From Cordia subcordata (Eukaryota > Streptophyta > Magnoliopsida > Boraginales > Cordiaceae), in assembly GCA_028554755.1 (NCBI GenBank), contig JAPTOF010000006.1, forward strand, positions 15,871,001-15,935,000: a stretch of DNA of 64,000 nucleotides. The letters run 5' to 3'. The number at the start of each line of letters is the position of its first letter. Within the stretch, counting starts at the first letter, position 1. The translations under genes and the position numbers were made by a program. Shown one piece after another: positions 35,505-48,342 of the stretch. The notes under the pieces were generated by a model. That model saw only the letters and a list, made by a program, of their open reading frames with translations, did not search any database and had not been told where the DNA came from.

Positions 35505-35675
35505 TATTAGGATGCAATCCTCATCTACTTCTACAACTATTTAAAATACAAATTCTTAATATGTTGTAATATTTTCAGTTAGAGTACATTTATCTTATCT
35601 ATACATCTTGTGTCTAAATTGTACTTAGTAGAATGTAAATAAAATCACTTTTCCCACTCGTCTAAAATCTCTTTA
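35505..35675 (+). repeat. 3' LTR, 171 bp
   Basis: Partner of 30960-31130; same unusual TA termini. Confidence 0.9.
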
Positions 35676-36434
35676 AACCCACAAATATTATAAGAGATGA
35701 TATCCATGAGCTTAATTAAAGCGCATTATTGCATAAGACATAATCAAAGTTCACGAGTCTCATGTGTGGGTCTTAATATAATATTTGGAGATAATTGGAC
35801 CTATAAATTAACAACTTTCTTCTTATTGTCAAAATGAGGTATTTCTCCCTATTAAATAAATGGTTATCTTTCTTAGCAAATTATACATTATCTTTTTAAA
35901 TTTACATTTTATAAATAGAGAAAAAGATGGAGAAAATGATATTCATGAAGAAGGTATTCATTGAGTTACTATTCAATGCTTAGCTTTTCTTAATTCCTTA
36001 AATTTTCTAAAAGATTTGAACTTATGTATTGGTCTTAGATTATTGGAACATAGGTAACAAGACCTGGAAATGTGAATTCTGTAGAGCTTTAGTGTGGTAT
36101 GAATAGAGATCCAATTAAGAAGGATCAAAGAAGTAGGAAGCCAAAATTTTCACCATGTTGTATGCAGGGGAAAATCGAGCTTCCATTTCTAAAGGAACCG
36201 CCAAATTTTGATAGATCTTTTGAATAGGAAGGATGCAAAGAGAATTATATTCATGGAAAATATCAAATCCTATAATACAATATTTTCATTTACCTTGAGG
36301 TAAAGTTGATATATCAATCAAAGAAAGATCAAGACCAATGATAGGAGGTTGGAAGGAACCTTCGTAATGTTGACCTTTAAATAGTAGCTTTTTGATTTGG
36401 ATATTTGTCTAGTCTCTCCTTTTTTTTGGACCAA
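35676..36434. other. Intergenic DNA, nothing recognised
   Basis: AT-rich and without supported coding sequence. Confidence 0.55.
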
Positions 36435-36925
36435 TTGCATGAGTGGCCTTGATTTGGGCATATAGTTGTTTTAGATGAATATGTAGGCATTAGCCATTTG
36501 AGGATTTGCCTCACCTCAATCCTATGTCGTTGTGTAGGTTAGAAATAGCTTTGGTTCAGGTATATGACGAAGCCACTTAGGCATCGGGTACTTGTCTCTC
36601 CTCATTCCTATATAGTTGTACAGATTGGATACAACCTTGATTTAGATTATGAGGTAGCCACTTGGGTGTCGGGTATTTGGGCATTTGCCTCGTCTCAATC
36701 CCATATAGTTGTGTTGGTTTGGTAAAGCCTTGGTTACAGCCTTGGTCCACTTGGGCATTGGACATTTGCCTTGCCTCGATCCCATTTAGTTGTATAGATT
36801 GGATACAACCTTGATTTGGGCTTATGAGGTAACTATTTGGATATCAGGCTTTTGGCCATTAGTCTTACCTTGATCCCATATAGTTGTGTAGGTTGGACAT
36901 TGCCTTGGCTTTGGTACTCCAGTTC
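36435..36925. repeat. Degenerate ~90-bp minisatellite with alternating unit types
   Basis: The phrase cctc(a/g)atccCATaTAGTTGT recurs at about 36514, 36600, 36693, 36774 and 36868 (spacings 80-95 bp). Units at 36600 and 36774 share 'gattggatacaaccttgattt'-type sequence; those at 36514, 36693 and 36868 share 'gt(g)t(a/t)ggtt...ccttgg'. The array therefore alternates in a ~175-bp two-unit pattern. A partial unit precedes at 36435. Confidence 0.75.
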
Positions 36926-38654
36926 TCCGATGTGTTTGGCTTTGAGTAACTTTCCCAATTTATCATGTATAGCTTTGTTTTACTTGGATTTTTTGCCTTA
37001 TACGCTGGTGGTTAGGGTCTATATTTAGTCGAGGTTTTTGCTCTATAGGCTGATGGTTAGGATCCACATTTAGTCAACTAACAATAATTTTTGGATCAAT
37101 TCCTAACTTGTCACTTGGATCCTAAAGGAATATATCTTTATTTTTTACTAGGAATTGGCCCATACTTATAAGGAGATTGAGACTAAGCTCTAACCTGACC
37201 TTTATCTATTTGGCTGACCAAAGTACTACTGAGATAAACCCCTCTGCTAGGATTCGTACTTGATTACTCAAAGTCCAACTTATATCAAGCAATATAAACT
37301 GTACATTTACCTCCAAATTTCTACAAGAATTATTGTTCTGATCGTGTCAAGTTTTACACCCGCAAGCATAAGGATCATTCGTGGTATAGCAGATTCGAGT
37401 ACGAGTATCATCTTCACAAGAAGGCTACCTTGATTTCTATGTGCTTGGGTGTCTAAACTGGCTACATACGTGTGTGCTTGCTTTAGGATAAGAAAGGTGG
37501 TGAAAAGGAAAATAAAAACTAAGTTATGAAAAAACTTAAGAGTGCCAAGCCAAGGAAGAAAACCTAATAAAGAAGAAGGGGACCTAGGGCGATTACGTTG
37601 CAACTAGACTTGGGCTATGATAACGAATTAGGTCTATATATGGTTCGGGACTTCTATTGCTGTTGTGTTATTTAGGGGCCTCTTGACCAATACAAGTGGT
37701 TCAACCTATTAGCTAGGCTTAATGCTAAGGCCCAATCCTTTCCAGCCTAACAATCCGTGCTTAAAACTTATCCTTTTGGCTGGGTTTAAAGACAAAAACT
37801 AGCATCTAAACACTACGTGACATAAAGGCTCAATTAACCAACACTAACGTGGGTGAGGGATGTTCTAGTCTAAGTTAACTTATCTGCTTGGCTGGGTTTA
37901 AAGCCAAGTACTAGCACCTAAACTCGACTAAGCAAAACATGTAACCTATTAGCTGGATTTCAAGCTAAAGCCTACTTCACTAAGCAAAGCTATGAATTAA
38001 GAACAATCACATCACCCATATAAATAGATAAAAGCATTTGAAGCACAAATAACACATGCAAGTTAACTTAGGCATTTTAACAAACACATAAACATGTTTG
38101 ATTTTCAATACATAGACATATTGAATAATGCCAAAGATTTATGTAAACAAACATGTATTAAGAGCCAAAGATACACACAAATCCCTTATTCAAAGCCATA
38201 ATCTAATATACAACATCAATCAACCCTAGATCTAGCTCAATTACAAGGCATATTTATAGGAATAAGAAACTCCCCTTCAAACCTTTACTCAAATTCAAAT
38301 CAAAATCCTTTAATCTCTTGTTACAAGCTTCAATCCTAGCTTAATTTGGTATGGGATGGTGGTTTTGAGTGTTTGGTGAAGTGGGTATAGGGTTAGGGTC
38401 TATTAAGATTTAAGAAAATAAAGCTCCTCCCCTGAAAATGACTTAAGACGGGTTATTTATAGATTCTTCAGCACAAGTACTGGGGGACCCTACCGGCTAG
38501 CCTGTAACAAGGGGGTCGATCGGTAACAAAATATGCCCTCTAGAATAACCGATTGACCTTACCGGTCAGCTGATTCGCTCAACCAGTACAGACTTTGCTT
38601 CTTGGAGTAGCCGACTAATGCTATTGGTCAGCCAGTTCTTTCTTTCAACCCTAG
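36926..38654. other. Old repeat-rich DNA, possible retroelement remnant
   Basis: Contains imperfect repeats of ctgggtttaaag(a/c)caa...actagca(t/c)ctaaac at about 37785 and 37892 and of gctag(g)cttaatgctaa at ~37713 and ~37955. The segment 38460-38645 has short motifs (accggctagcc, gatcggt, accgattgacc, accggtcagctg) that recall the Sirevirus palindromes. The Gypsy element is inserted directly to the right, at 38655. The minus-strand frame 37307-37603 has no recognisable features. Confidence 0.45.
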
Positions 38655-40022
38655 TGATAAGTTCTAAATAAGTGTTTAATTTATATGTTGTATGCACTTG
38701 ATTTCTTAATAGAATGCTTCTTAACCGATGTTTTTAATGTAATTTTGCATGATTGTGCTTAGGAAAAGGACATGGATGCATATGCATGGATATAGAAGCT
38801 TTTTGGACGTGTTTGTAGTGGTCAAAGTTGACTCCGTCACGTGAAAAAATGCCATTAATTTGCTACGCGGGTTTGACCGAGTTGACGAATATAGAAGATA
38901 TTTTTCTGGATTTTTGGAAGGAAATAGATTAAATATTAGAATACTTTTTATTTTGTTTGGAAATTATATTTAAAGCTTTTACCTTATTATTTTCTTTGGA
39001 ACGGGTTTCCTTATCCAACAAGGAAAATAGATTAGGGTTTTTCTTTTATATATATATATACCTCTCATATGCACTTTAGGGGGAGACAACTCTTTAGGAC
39101 AATTCAGCAATTTCTCTTCATTCTTTAGGCGACACTTATGGACATGAAGTTTTAATTTTCTTTTCTAGCCGAGAATTAATCAAGATTTCGGTTCATCAAT
39201 TTCGTGAGATCTAATTATTTTATCCCTTTCATGTTATTTTGATATTTGCGTATTTACTGTTTGAAGAATTAATATTATTCTATGATTGTTTAATTAGGGA
39301 TCGATTATTCAATTGCATGACAATAGGTAGCCAGTTAGAATAATTTAATTAATCTAAAAATAGTGGTAATTTGGTTTTCTGTGTAATTACGCAATTTAAA
39401 TGAGCAATTACCACAAGAGTATTGACTTTTAGAATCAGGTCTTTCTAAATTTTTATTGCTGCCATTAGATAGATCTTGCGGGCATTTTTGGGAATTAGAA
39501 CATCTAATAGGTAAGGCGATAGCGGGAAAAAGCGTAGGGGATTTATACCGTTATTAACTCTATAAGGAAAGATGAGATTATTAGGCTGAGCCAATAACTA
39601 TAACTGATTTATCAAAATAGCTGAAAGTATTGTTGCATCTATGATCAGATTTGTTGACCAAAATTGCGATAGTTCCTCGGGCTAGATTTTATTCTCATTG
39701 ATTTTTTGTTTTTCAGCCTTGCGTTAACTTAGAATAATGTATTTGAGTCATATTTATTTTTATTTATGTTTTTTCTAATTTTTTGGCCGAATTGCTTGCC
39801 CACGTAGCGTGACCAGTAGTCTGGACAGTTTTATTAATTTTACTTTTTCGCATTTAATTCCCCCTTTTTTTATTGCAACTTAGTTGATTAATCTACTTGG
39901 TACAATTAGCATAACATACTCTCCCAATCCCTGTGGATTTGACCCTGTTCTCATCACGTACTCTATTTAATTTTGCGAGGTAAGAATTGGAATATTATTT
40001 TTGGTAGTTTCAACGTCCATCA
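38655..40022 (+). repeat. 5' LTR of the Gypsy element (1368 bp)
   Basis: Aligned over its length with 45122-46536. It has only a short (TA)n at 39048-39060, where the 3' copy has a long one. Confidence 0.92.
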
Positions 40023-40076
40023 AATTTTCACGTCGTTGTCGGGGATTGGTGCCAAAATTTTTGCCAGGTAAGTTGC

Positions 40077-42579
40077 AATTTGATCCTGAAATTGAAAAGA
40101 TCGCAAAAAGCTTGAAAAAAGAAGCAAAGTTGCAGAAACAATTTGAGAAATAAGCTGAAACATCACAAGCTTTGTCCGAATCATCTAGTGAGTCTGAAAA
40201 AGAAGAGAAGATGACCGAAAATGATAGAACTTTACGTGAATTAGCCGTTGTCCCTTTGAATCAATCACCCTTTGACATCACTTATCCAGAGCTTAATGTC
40301 AATTTCGAGCTAAATCGGGATTAACTCGTCTTTTATGCACTTTTCGTGGGTCGGAGAATGAAGATCCCCATAAACATCTCAAAGAGTTCCATATAGTTTG
40401 TTCAACTATGAGACCCAATGGTGTAACGGAGAACCAAATTAAATTAAGAGCATGTCCTTTTTCCTTGATGGATGTGGCGAAAGAGTGGTTATTCTATATT
40501 CCATCCGGTTCCATCACTACTTGGAGAGATATGACTAGAGCTTTCGTTGACAAATTCTTTCCACCTTCTAGAGTTGCGATAATTAGGAGAGAAATTTGTG
40601 CCATCAAGTAAGGGGATTCGGAGTTGTTTTATGATTATTGGGAGAGATTTAAGAGACTTTGTGCAAGTTGCCCCCAACATGGGATTTCTTAACAATTTCT
40701 TATCCAATATTTTTATGAAGGATTGCTTTCAATTGAGAGAAGAATGGTGGATGTTGCAAGTGGAGGTGCCATTATAAACAAAACACCTAGAGAGGCTAGA
40801 GATTTGATTTCTATCATGGCTGCAAATTCACAACAATTTGGAAATAGATACGAGCATTCAAAAAGATTTAATAAGGTAAATGTTTCTTCCCTTGATTCAA
40901 AGTTAACTCAACGAACTTCTTTTGTTCAAAGTTTGGTTGTAGGTGGTAGTGTTCCAGTTCAAAAAGTTTGCAGAATTTGTGCCCTAGCAGGACACCCAAC
41001 TGATAAGTGTCCTACGCTCCAAGAAGAGGGTCCATAACATGTTAATGCCATTGGAGATTTTCCCTGTCCACCACATCAAAGATATGATTATTTCTTGAAC
41101 ACATACAACCCAGGTTAGAGGGAGCAACCAAACTTGAGTTATGGAGCAAGGTCACAAAATTTTAATTTATCAAATTCGCAATATTTCCAGCCACAACCAG
41201 CCCCACCACCGTAGCCCATACCTTCAAGTTCAGGTATTTCTCTTGAGGATATTGTGAAATCTCTTGCTCTTAACACTCAACAATTTCAACAGGAAACAAG
41301 GGTAAGTATAAAGAATTTGGAGGTACAAATGAGCCAATTAGCAACATCCGTAGGTAGGTTGAAGTCCCGTGGTAAATTACCTTCTCAAACAGTTGCTAAT
41401 CCAAAGGAAAATGTATGTGCAATCACTCTACGAAGTGAAAACGAGCTGCTGGATAGCCACTATCAGACTAGACGTGGGCGCGCGAAGTTGACAGCACTTG
41501 AAACAGAGAAAAAAATCAAAAAAGAGGGTACAAAACACGATGAAAAAATGGTGGGCAAAAAAGAGAAGGAAGAGAAGGAGATTTTCAAGTTGTTTCACAA
41601 GGTTGAGGTAAATATTCCCTTACTTGATGCTATTAGGCAAGTTCCTTGAATTACACAGTTTCTAAAAGAATTATGCACTAATAAGAAGAAGCTTGTGTGT
41701 AATGAAAAGATAAGTGTGGGAGAGAATGTCTCCGTCTTGTTTAAAAAGGATTTGCCTCCAAAATGCAATGACCAAGGTATGTTTGCTATTTCTTGTCAAA
41801 TAGGCTCTCTAGGTATTAAGAAAGCTATGTGTGATTTAGGAGGGTCCATTAATGTCATGCCTAAGTCCATTTATTCTATATTGAATGTAGGACCCTGGAA
41901 AGTAGGACCTTTGAAAGAATAAAAAATTGTTATTCAATTAACTGATAGGTCTTTGGTTTATCCTGAAGGTGTCCTAGAAGATGTTTTAGTGCAAGTAGAT
42001 GATTTGGTCTTTTCTGCTGATTTTTATGTGCTTGATATGGAGGAAGATTCATCTTCCAAGTCTTGTGAAATTTTACTAGACAGACCATTCCTTAGTACAG
42101 CTAAAACTAAAATTGATGTGCACAAAGGTATTCTCACTATGGAGTTTGATGGAGATATTGTTAAATTTGATGTTTATAATAACATAAAAAATCTCAATGA
42201 GATGTCTTGTGTTTTTGTTTTAGAAACAGTCAATGATAATAAGCTAAGTGTTACTTCTTGTAAAAGTCCTACTCTTGAAAAGCCAAAAGAATTTAAGAAG
42301 ACTTTTGCAGATAGCATTAACTTGCAAGAATCATTGCCAAGTGAAAAAAATCAAGGGAAGCCAATGAGAGAAATTCAAAGCCAATTGAATCCACCTATGG
42401 TGGATAAGAGAAGTGCGCATAAGAAGTTGCAACTCCAAGAGTTGGAGAAAAAGAAAAGCAATGCTCTTGATATGAAGAGCTTGAGCAATAACAAAGTCAT
42501 CAAAGTTGATGGACATTGTTTGAAGCTCGTCCATGAGAAAATTGAGCAAAAAAAAAACCTCCGGATAAAGCTTAGATGA
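40077..42579 (+). pseudogene. Gypsy gag-protease joined to the extreme end of pol
   Basis: Gag opens QFDPEIEKIAKSLKKE at 40077 with the start codon lost. Typical gypsy Gag core: KLRACPFSLMDVAKEWLFYIPSGSITTWRDMTRAFVDKFFP (from ~40441). CCHC-type knuckle CRICALAGHPTDKCP at ~40970. Basic linker to 41640. Protease: MCDLGGSINVMPKSIY at ~41827 with the DLGGS active-site form of these elements, and LLDRPFLSTAKTKIDVHKG. Then, after ~100 residues, VDGHCLKLVHE at 42505, which resembles the C-terminal pol tail (family form VNGHRLKxY). A large internal deletion of RT-RH-IN is the simplest reading. Stops and a frameshift near 40325 also break gag. The phrase ggtgggaggcaaccca at ~42618 is typical of the 3' side of these elements. 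Confidence 0.85.
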
Positions 42580-45121
42580 ATTGGCAACGTCAAGCCAACG
42601 ATGCTAAGCAAAGGCGCTGGTGGGAGGCAACCCACAGAGTTAGAAATTTCAATTTTGAGTTTTCTAGTGTTTTCTAGTTAATTTCCAATTTTTCCAATTT
42701 ATTTTTATTTTTTAAGGAATTTTTCTTTTATTTTTTAATTATTATTTTTTTATCTTCTTCTTCCTTGAGAGTCCTAACTTTAGTCCAAATATGTTGTATG
42801 AGAGTTTTGATGTTTATAGGTACAATTTGCTTTTGAATTTTGAGAAACCCACCATCTTCTTCCACCATAGCCACCACTCCAAACACCAAAATCGCCCAAG
42901 ATCTTCCAAACAAGGTATTTCAAAATCTTTTCATGTTTTTTATTTCTTAAAATTTTTACATGATGAGATTTTGGAAATTTTGTGCTTCAAGAATGTAGTT
43001 GATGGACTTAGTGGCAATTTTGGAGGTTTTATGCAAACATTAAGCATGCTTATCATGAAAAACACATTTTAACACCCTGGGCAGATTTATTTTCAAATAT
43101 TTGGGTATTATTTTGGCCAATAAATCATTGAAGTGAGATGAAAAAAATCTTTGATGCATAGTTGCATAGCTTCTAGATAATTTTTGACGTGAAAATTGAT
43201 TTGATTCATGATTGGGTTTAATCCGAAAAAGGGAGGAAGTTGTGTTTCTTTGTTTATACAGATCAAAGCTCAAAAACGAAAAATGGTGAATCTCATTAAG
43301 TACCATGGCCTCACTCTGGATGAATGATATCCAGTTCCACCACCTCCCGCACCTCTTTCAAGGGAAGTCCTCTTACATTTTTCCCCTCTTACCTATGTTT
43401 TATCTTTCTTCTATTTTGTTGTTTTCTTTCCTTTACATATTGAGGACAATGTGCGTGATAAGTGTGGGGGAGGGAATGCTTTATTTTAGTCCTTTGTTTT
43501 GAGTTTTTTTTTTTTTGGTTGTTTAGATGTGTTTTTAATGCGGTATATTGAGTCTTGTGAATATATATTTTATTTAGTATTTGCTTCAGTCTTTTTGAGT
43601 CTTCATGAAAGAAAAAATAAAAAAGAGAAAAACAAGAAAAATGACAAAAAAAAACAACTTTTTGATTAAGTGTTTTGTAAATTTTTTTTTGAGTCGATTA
43701 ATGTCTTAGGTTTGACATTTATTTTTTTCCTTTGAGTTTGGTTTTTTTTAGAGTCAATCTAGGACGTTTTTAAAAAACTCTTTTTGTCAAATTATTTTTC
43801 TTTTTACTCAACTTTCTTTTTTGTGAACTTGGCATTTCTCTTAGAAAAAGTCTAATCCCTGTGCTCAGGAAACTTGTTTTTGCAACGGTAAGTTGGTACA
43901 TGCGGTAAATCCATCTCCATTGTATTCAGTTGTCTCTAATAGTTACTTTGAACACACTATGCTTAAACCTTGCTTAATCTTAACTTGGGCTAAAAATGTG
44001 CATGCACTTGAATTGAAAGTCAATGCTTAGTTTGAGTTTGATGGGTACTTGTCTTGATTTATTTTTGTGGTAAAATTGTGAAAAGTGCGTGTCTAAAAAA
44101 GTTATGTCAGGGACGAGGCCACTCCTGCAAAAGTGCTGAAAGTCGAATTGTGAAAAAAAAGGTGCCAAAAAAAAGTAAAATAAAAAGTGCCTTTTTACTC
44201 CACTGGTCTTCAAAAAAAAAAAAGAAGAAAAGAAAAAGGACGGGGACCATAAGTAGAGCTAAAAGCCACCTAGAATTGTGACCAACTAAGTAACCGGGGG
44301 CATTCATCACAAATTTTTGGCATCGCGTAAAAAGGTTAAGTGCCATTCTAGGCAAGTTATGAAAGTTTTGTATGAAAGTAAATGAAAGCGATTGAAGTGA
44401 TCCGGCCTTCCGGTAGCTGGGCCTAGGTACAAACTTGTTCTTTTAAGGAAAATTGTTCATCGAGGCAGTGCTTTTGATTTCTCTTCTTTGCATTGGAATA
44501 ATCATACTTGGCTTTAATCATTTGTGTGCACTTTAACTAGTGCGACGTTCATTTACATAGTGTTTAAGTGCTATCCGAGTAACTTATACGTGTGGTGGTA
44601 ATTGTTTTGTATTGCTAAAAACTAGCTTACATTTGTTTTCCTTCTCGAGTTTCTTTGAGTTGTGGTGGAAGGACTTTTGAAAGTTTGTGTGCCTATGTTT
44701 ACTTGTAAGGAGGTTGGGTTGTTTTGAAACTTGGTGGAAATTTCTAGTGGAAATACAACATGTGGTCATGTTTGCTTGCTAAAAATTATTTGTTTTTAGA
44801 GGAATTCTTTTTGCTACAAAGTTGGGTTTTTGAAGGCTATTTGATTGAGTCAAGTCTTCTTGTTTGAAGTGCTACATGCCTTGAATATGTTCGGTAATGT
44901 GTGTTTGTAGAATGAGCTACTGCTTTGTAAAGATAGGTACAGGAACAACAATTTTATGCTTGGAATTATTGTCTTATTTCTTGAATAGGATTGTTCTAGG
45001 TTTGAAAGAGTTAGCATATGATCTTTACAAAGCTACATTCATGGTTGAGCTCGCATGTGAAGTCTTTGTTTTTAATTGATTTCATGCTTAAGGGCAAGCA
45101 TGGTTTAAGTGTGGGGGAATT
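42580..45121 (+). other. Long non-coding 3' internal region of the Gypsy element
   Basis: About 2.5 kb between the pol remnant and the polypurine tract. Poly-A/T runs at 44153-44240 and 43500-43700; only random short frames. In Athila/Tat elements this stretch often lies 3' of pol; no env-like domain is visible here. Confidence 0.7.
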
Positions 45122-45507
45122 TGATAAGTTTTAAATAAGTGTTTAATTTATATGTTGGATGCACTTGATTTTGGAGTAGAATGTTCCTTAATTGATGTTT
45201 TTAATGTAATTTTGCATGATTGTGCTTAGGAAAAGGAGATGGATGCATATGCATGGATATAGAAGCTTTTTGGACGTGTTTGTAGCGGTCAAAGTTGACT
45301 CCGTCACGTGAAAAAATGCCATTAATCTGCTAAGCGGGTTTGACCGAGTTGACCAAGATGGAAGATATTTTTTTTGGATTTTTGGAAGGAAAAGATTAAA
45401 TATTAGAAGACTTTTTATTTTGTTGGAAATTATATTTAAGGCTTTTACCTTATTATTCTTTTTGGGCCGGATTTTCTTATCCAACAAGAAAAATAGGTTT
45501 GGGTTTT

Positions 45508-45573
<66 letters not shown>

Positions 45574-46536
45574 CCTCTTATATGCACTTTAAGGGGAGAC
45601 AACTCTTTAGGACAATTCAGCAATTTCTCTTCATTCTTTGGGCGACACTTATGGATATGAAGTTCTAATTTTCTTTTCTAGCCGAGGATTAATCAAGATT
45701 TCGGTTCATCAATTTCGTGAGATCTAATTATTTTATCCCTTTCATGTTATTTTGATATTTGCATATTTACTATTTCAAGAATTAATATTATTCTATGATT
45801 GTTTAATTAGGGCTCGATTATTCAATTGCATGACAATAGGTAACCAGTTAGATTTATTTAATTAATCTAAAAATAATGATAAACAGGTTTTCTGTGTAAT
45901 TACGCAATCTAAATGAGCAATTACCGCGAGAGTATTGACTTTTAGAATAAAGTCTTTCTAGATTTTTATTGTTTCCATTAGATAGATCTTGCGGGCATTT
46001 TTGGGAATTAAAACGTCTAATAGGTAAGGCGATAGCGGGAAAAATCATAGGGGATTTAAATTGTTATCAATCCTATAAGAAAAGATGAGGTTATTAGGCC
46101 GAGCTAATAACTATAACTAATTTATCGAAATAGTTGAAAGTATTGTTGCATCTATGATCGGATTTATTGACCGAAATTGCGATAGTTCCTCAGGCTGGAT
46201 TTTATTCTGGTTGATTTTCCGTTTTTCTAGCCTTGCATTAACTTAGAATAGCGTATTTGAGTCATATTTATTTTTATTTACGTTTTCTTTATTTTATGGC
46301 TAAATTGCGTGCCCACGCAGCGCGACCAATGGTCTGGACCGTTTTATTAATTTTACTTTTTCGCATTTAATTCCCCCCTTTTTTGATTGCAACTTAATTG
46401 ATTAATCTACTTCGTACAATTAGCATAAAATACTCTCCTAATCCCCATAGATTTGACCCTGTTCTCATCACGTACTTTATTTAATTTTGCGAGTTAAGAA
46501 TTGGAATATTATTTTTAATGATTTCGACGCCCACCA
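45122..46536 (+). repeat. 3' LTR of the Gypsy element (1415 bp) with expanded (TA)n
   Basis: Like the 5' LTR, but a (TA)n tract at 45512-45569 accounts for most of the length difference. Confidence 0.92.
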
Positions 46537-46541
46537 CCTAG

Positions 46542-46870
46542 CTGGTAGCTCCATTTGGTCTTCAATCTTCAATATTTATTCTCCCGGCCTTCAACATTTA
46601 GCTCATTTCTTTCTTGTTTAAGCTCAACCCATCCCAAAATTCACCTAAAACACAGAATATAACATTTAGTATAGTATTTATGCATCTAACTTAGTATGTT
46701 ATATGCTTATCTAAAATTTTAAATCTGATAAGTATATAATTTATATGCTTTTCAAATTTAAGATTTCATATAAGCATATAACAAATGTAGCAAAAGTCTT
46801 CAGTTGGCTTACCTTACATGAAGTTTCTCACAAATCAATTGACGATCTTGTATATATATTTAATTGGTGA

Positions 46871-46908
<38 letters not shown>

Positions 46909-48342
46909 TATTTATATCACACACATACATGCATAAAAAGAGAGAGTGCAAAATATATAAATATTTATATGTGCATCTTTGCACGTGTATGCATGAGAGT
47001 AAGGGCACACCCAGGATGAAATGTTAGGAGGACCAAATATAAATTGTCATAAAATTCAAAAAAGTGGAAATATATATATATATATATATATATTCATTGC
47101 TAAAATAGACTGAAATTATCTATAACAGTTTAAAGTAGAGCACATTGTTCTTTCAAGTCATGAAAATCATCCATAAGTGAATCTACAACAAATACAAAAT
47201 ATAGGCGTACAATTCCATAAGTATAAAATAATATAAATTGTAAACTAAAAACAAATTTGATCAATGCCTTAAAAGGTAAAGGTAATGTTATTTGAGTATA
47301 TTTAGAAGGAAACCAAAAACCATGAGTCTACAAATACAATTGGAACAATTTTAAATGTTAAACTAAAAATTTAATTTTTTTTATAAAAAAAAACACTTTT
47401 CTAATGATGTTCCAAATGAAATTTTAAATTTTCAAAAAAAAAATACTTCTTCTAAAAATTATTTAAAAAAAAAACACTTTTGAAAAAGTCAATCCAAAAT
47501 AGCCCTATATCTTAGACCTGAATGACTACATATATGTGATTTTTCAAATAGTGTAATGTTGTTCTAATTAAAATTTCGTTAGATAATAATTTTTTATATC
47601 TATAAAATTATTAATCTAACATTAATAGTGTAACATTGCACTTGTTAGAAAAAATACATATTAACTTGAAATTTTCTCAAAAGATAGATTGCATTCTTGG
47701 TTAATTCTGAACATAATAATTGTTAAAGAGCGCAAGACGTCACCACTGCAAATCCCTACACTTATTCAAAACCCTCTTATTCAAAACCCCCTTGACCTCT
47801 CAAGAATGGTCTCTATTAAGGGATGATTTTAGATGAAGTCTCCATAATTGATTGATCGTAATCGAACCTCTGAGCAGCCAACTGCTCTTCAAATTATAGT
47901 ATGCACACCTTGTGACTTTTATAAAGTAAAAATGAAAAAAATAGAATAGCAAAGGTTAATTATAATTTGTAAAGATATCAATTTAAAAAAATCAATTGCC
48001 ATTTATTAAATCAAATTTCCAAGCAAAACAAAAGATTACCACTTACATGTTCTACTTTCCTCAAAATTGGGAAGGAAAGGGGAAGGCGGCAAACACATGT
48101 TATTTATTCATAATATAAATTTATTTCATTAAAAAATATTTTTGGGAGAGAGGAGGGGTAGGGCCCAGCCCACCATACATGTATTTCTGTCCCTGCATGA
48201 GAGAGGGCAAATGAACAAACAAATTATCGTAATATTAATTTATGGTTTAGTTAAAAGAGACAAAGAAAGAGTAAAAGATAATAACTAAATGATAATGTGA
48301 TATTTCTCATTAAGCTTCAAATGAAAGAAGTTACGTTATAAT
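46542..48342. other. AT-rich intergenic DNA with (TA)n microsatellites
   Basis: (TA)n tracts at about 46876-46905 and 47071-47092. A-rich runs at 47380-47480. No gene supported. Confidence 0.6.

Larger units (their letters stand above)
30960..35675 (+). mobile_element. Short-LTR copia retrotransposon, 4716 bp, decayed
   Basis: Two 171-bp LTRs (30960-31130 and 35505-35675) differ at about 12 positions. The PBS tggtatacagagcc follows the 5' LTR directly (initiator tRNA-Met type with one extra base). A purine-rich tgtggaggca precedes the 3' LTR. Interior order gag-PR-IN-RT-RH is copia. Short LTRs and a ~4.7-kb size recall Ale/Retrofit-type elements (inference). Flanking 5-mers ccccc/aaccc match only 3 of 5. 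Both LTRs begin TATTAGG and end CTTTA rather than TG...CA. Confidence 0.9.
38655..46536 (+). mobile_element. Gypsy LTR retrotransposon (Athila/Tat-like), pol deleted, 7.9 kb
   Basis: LTRs 38655-40022 and 45122-46536 start TGATAAG and end CA. A perfect 5-bp TSD cctag flanks the element (38650-38654 and 46537-46541). Just inside the 5' LTR is a degenerate match (tcacgtcgttgtcggggatt) to the tRNA-Asp primer site of such Gypsy elements. The purine tract gtgggggaatt precedes the 3' LTR. Gag and protease are present, but reverse transcriptase, RNase H and integrase are missing. A long 2.5-kb non-coding stretch precedes the 3' LTR. Confidence 0.92.

Noticed and set aside
37307..37603. 98-codon minus-strand frame with a hydrophobic stretch
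   Set aside because: No recognised motif, no promoter or splice context, lies in repeat-rich old DNA.
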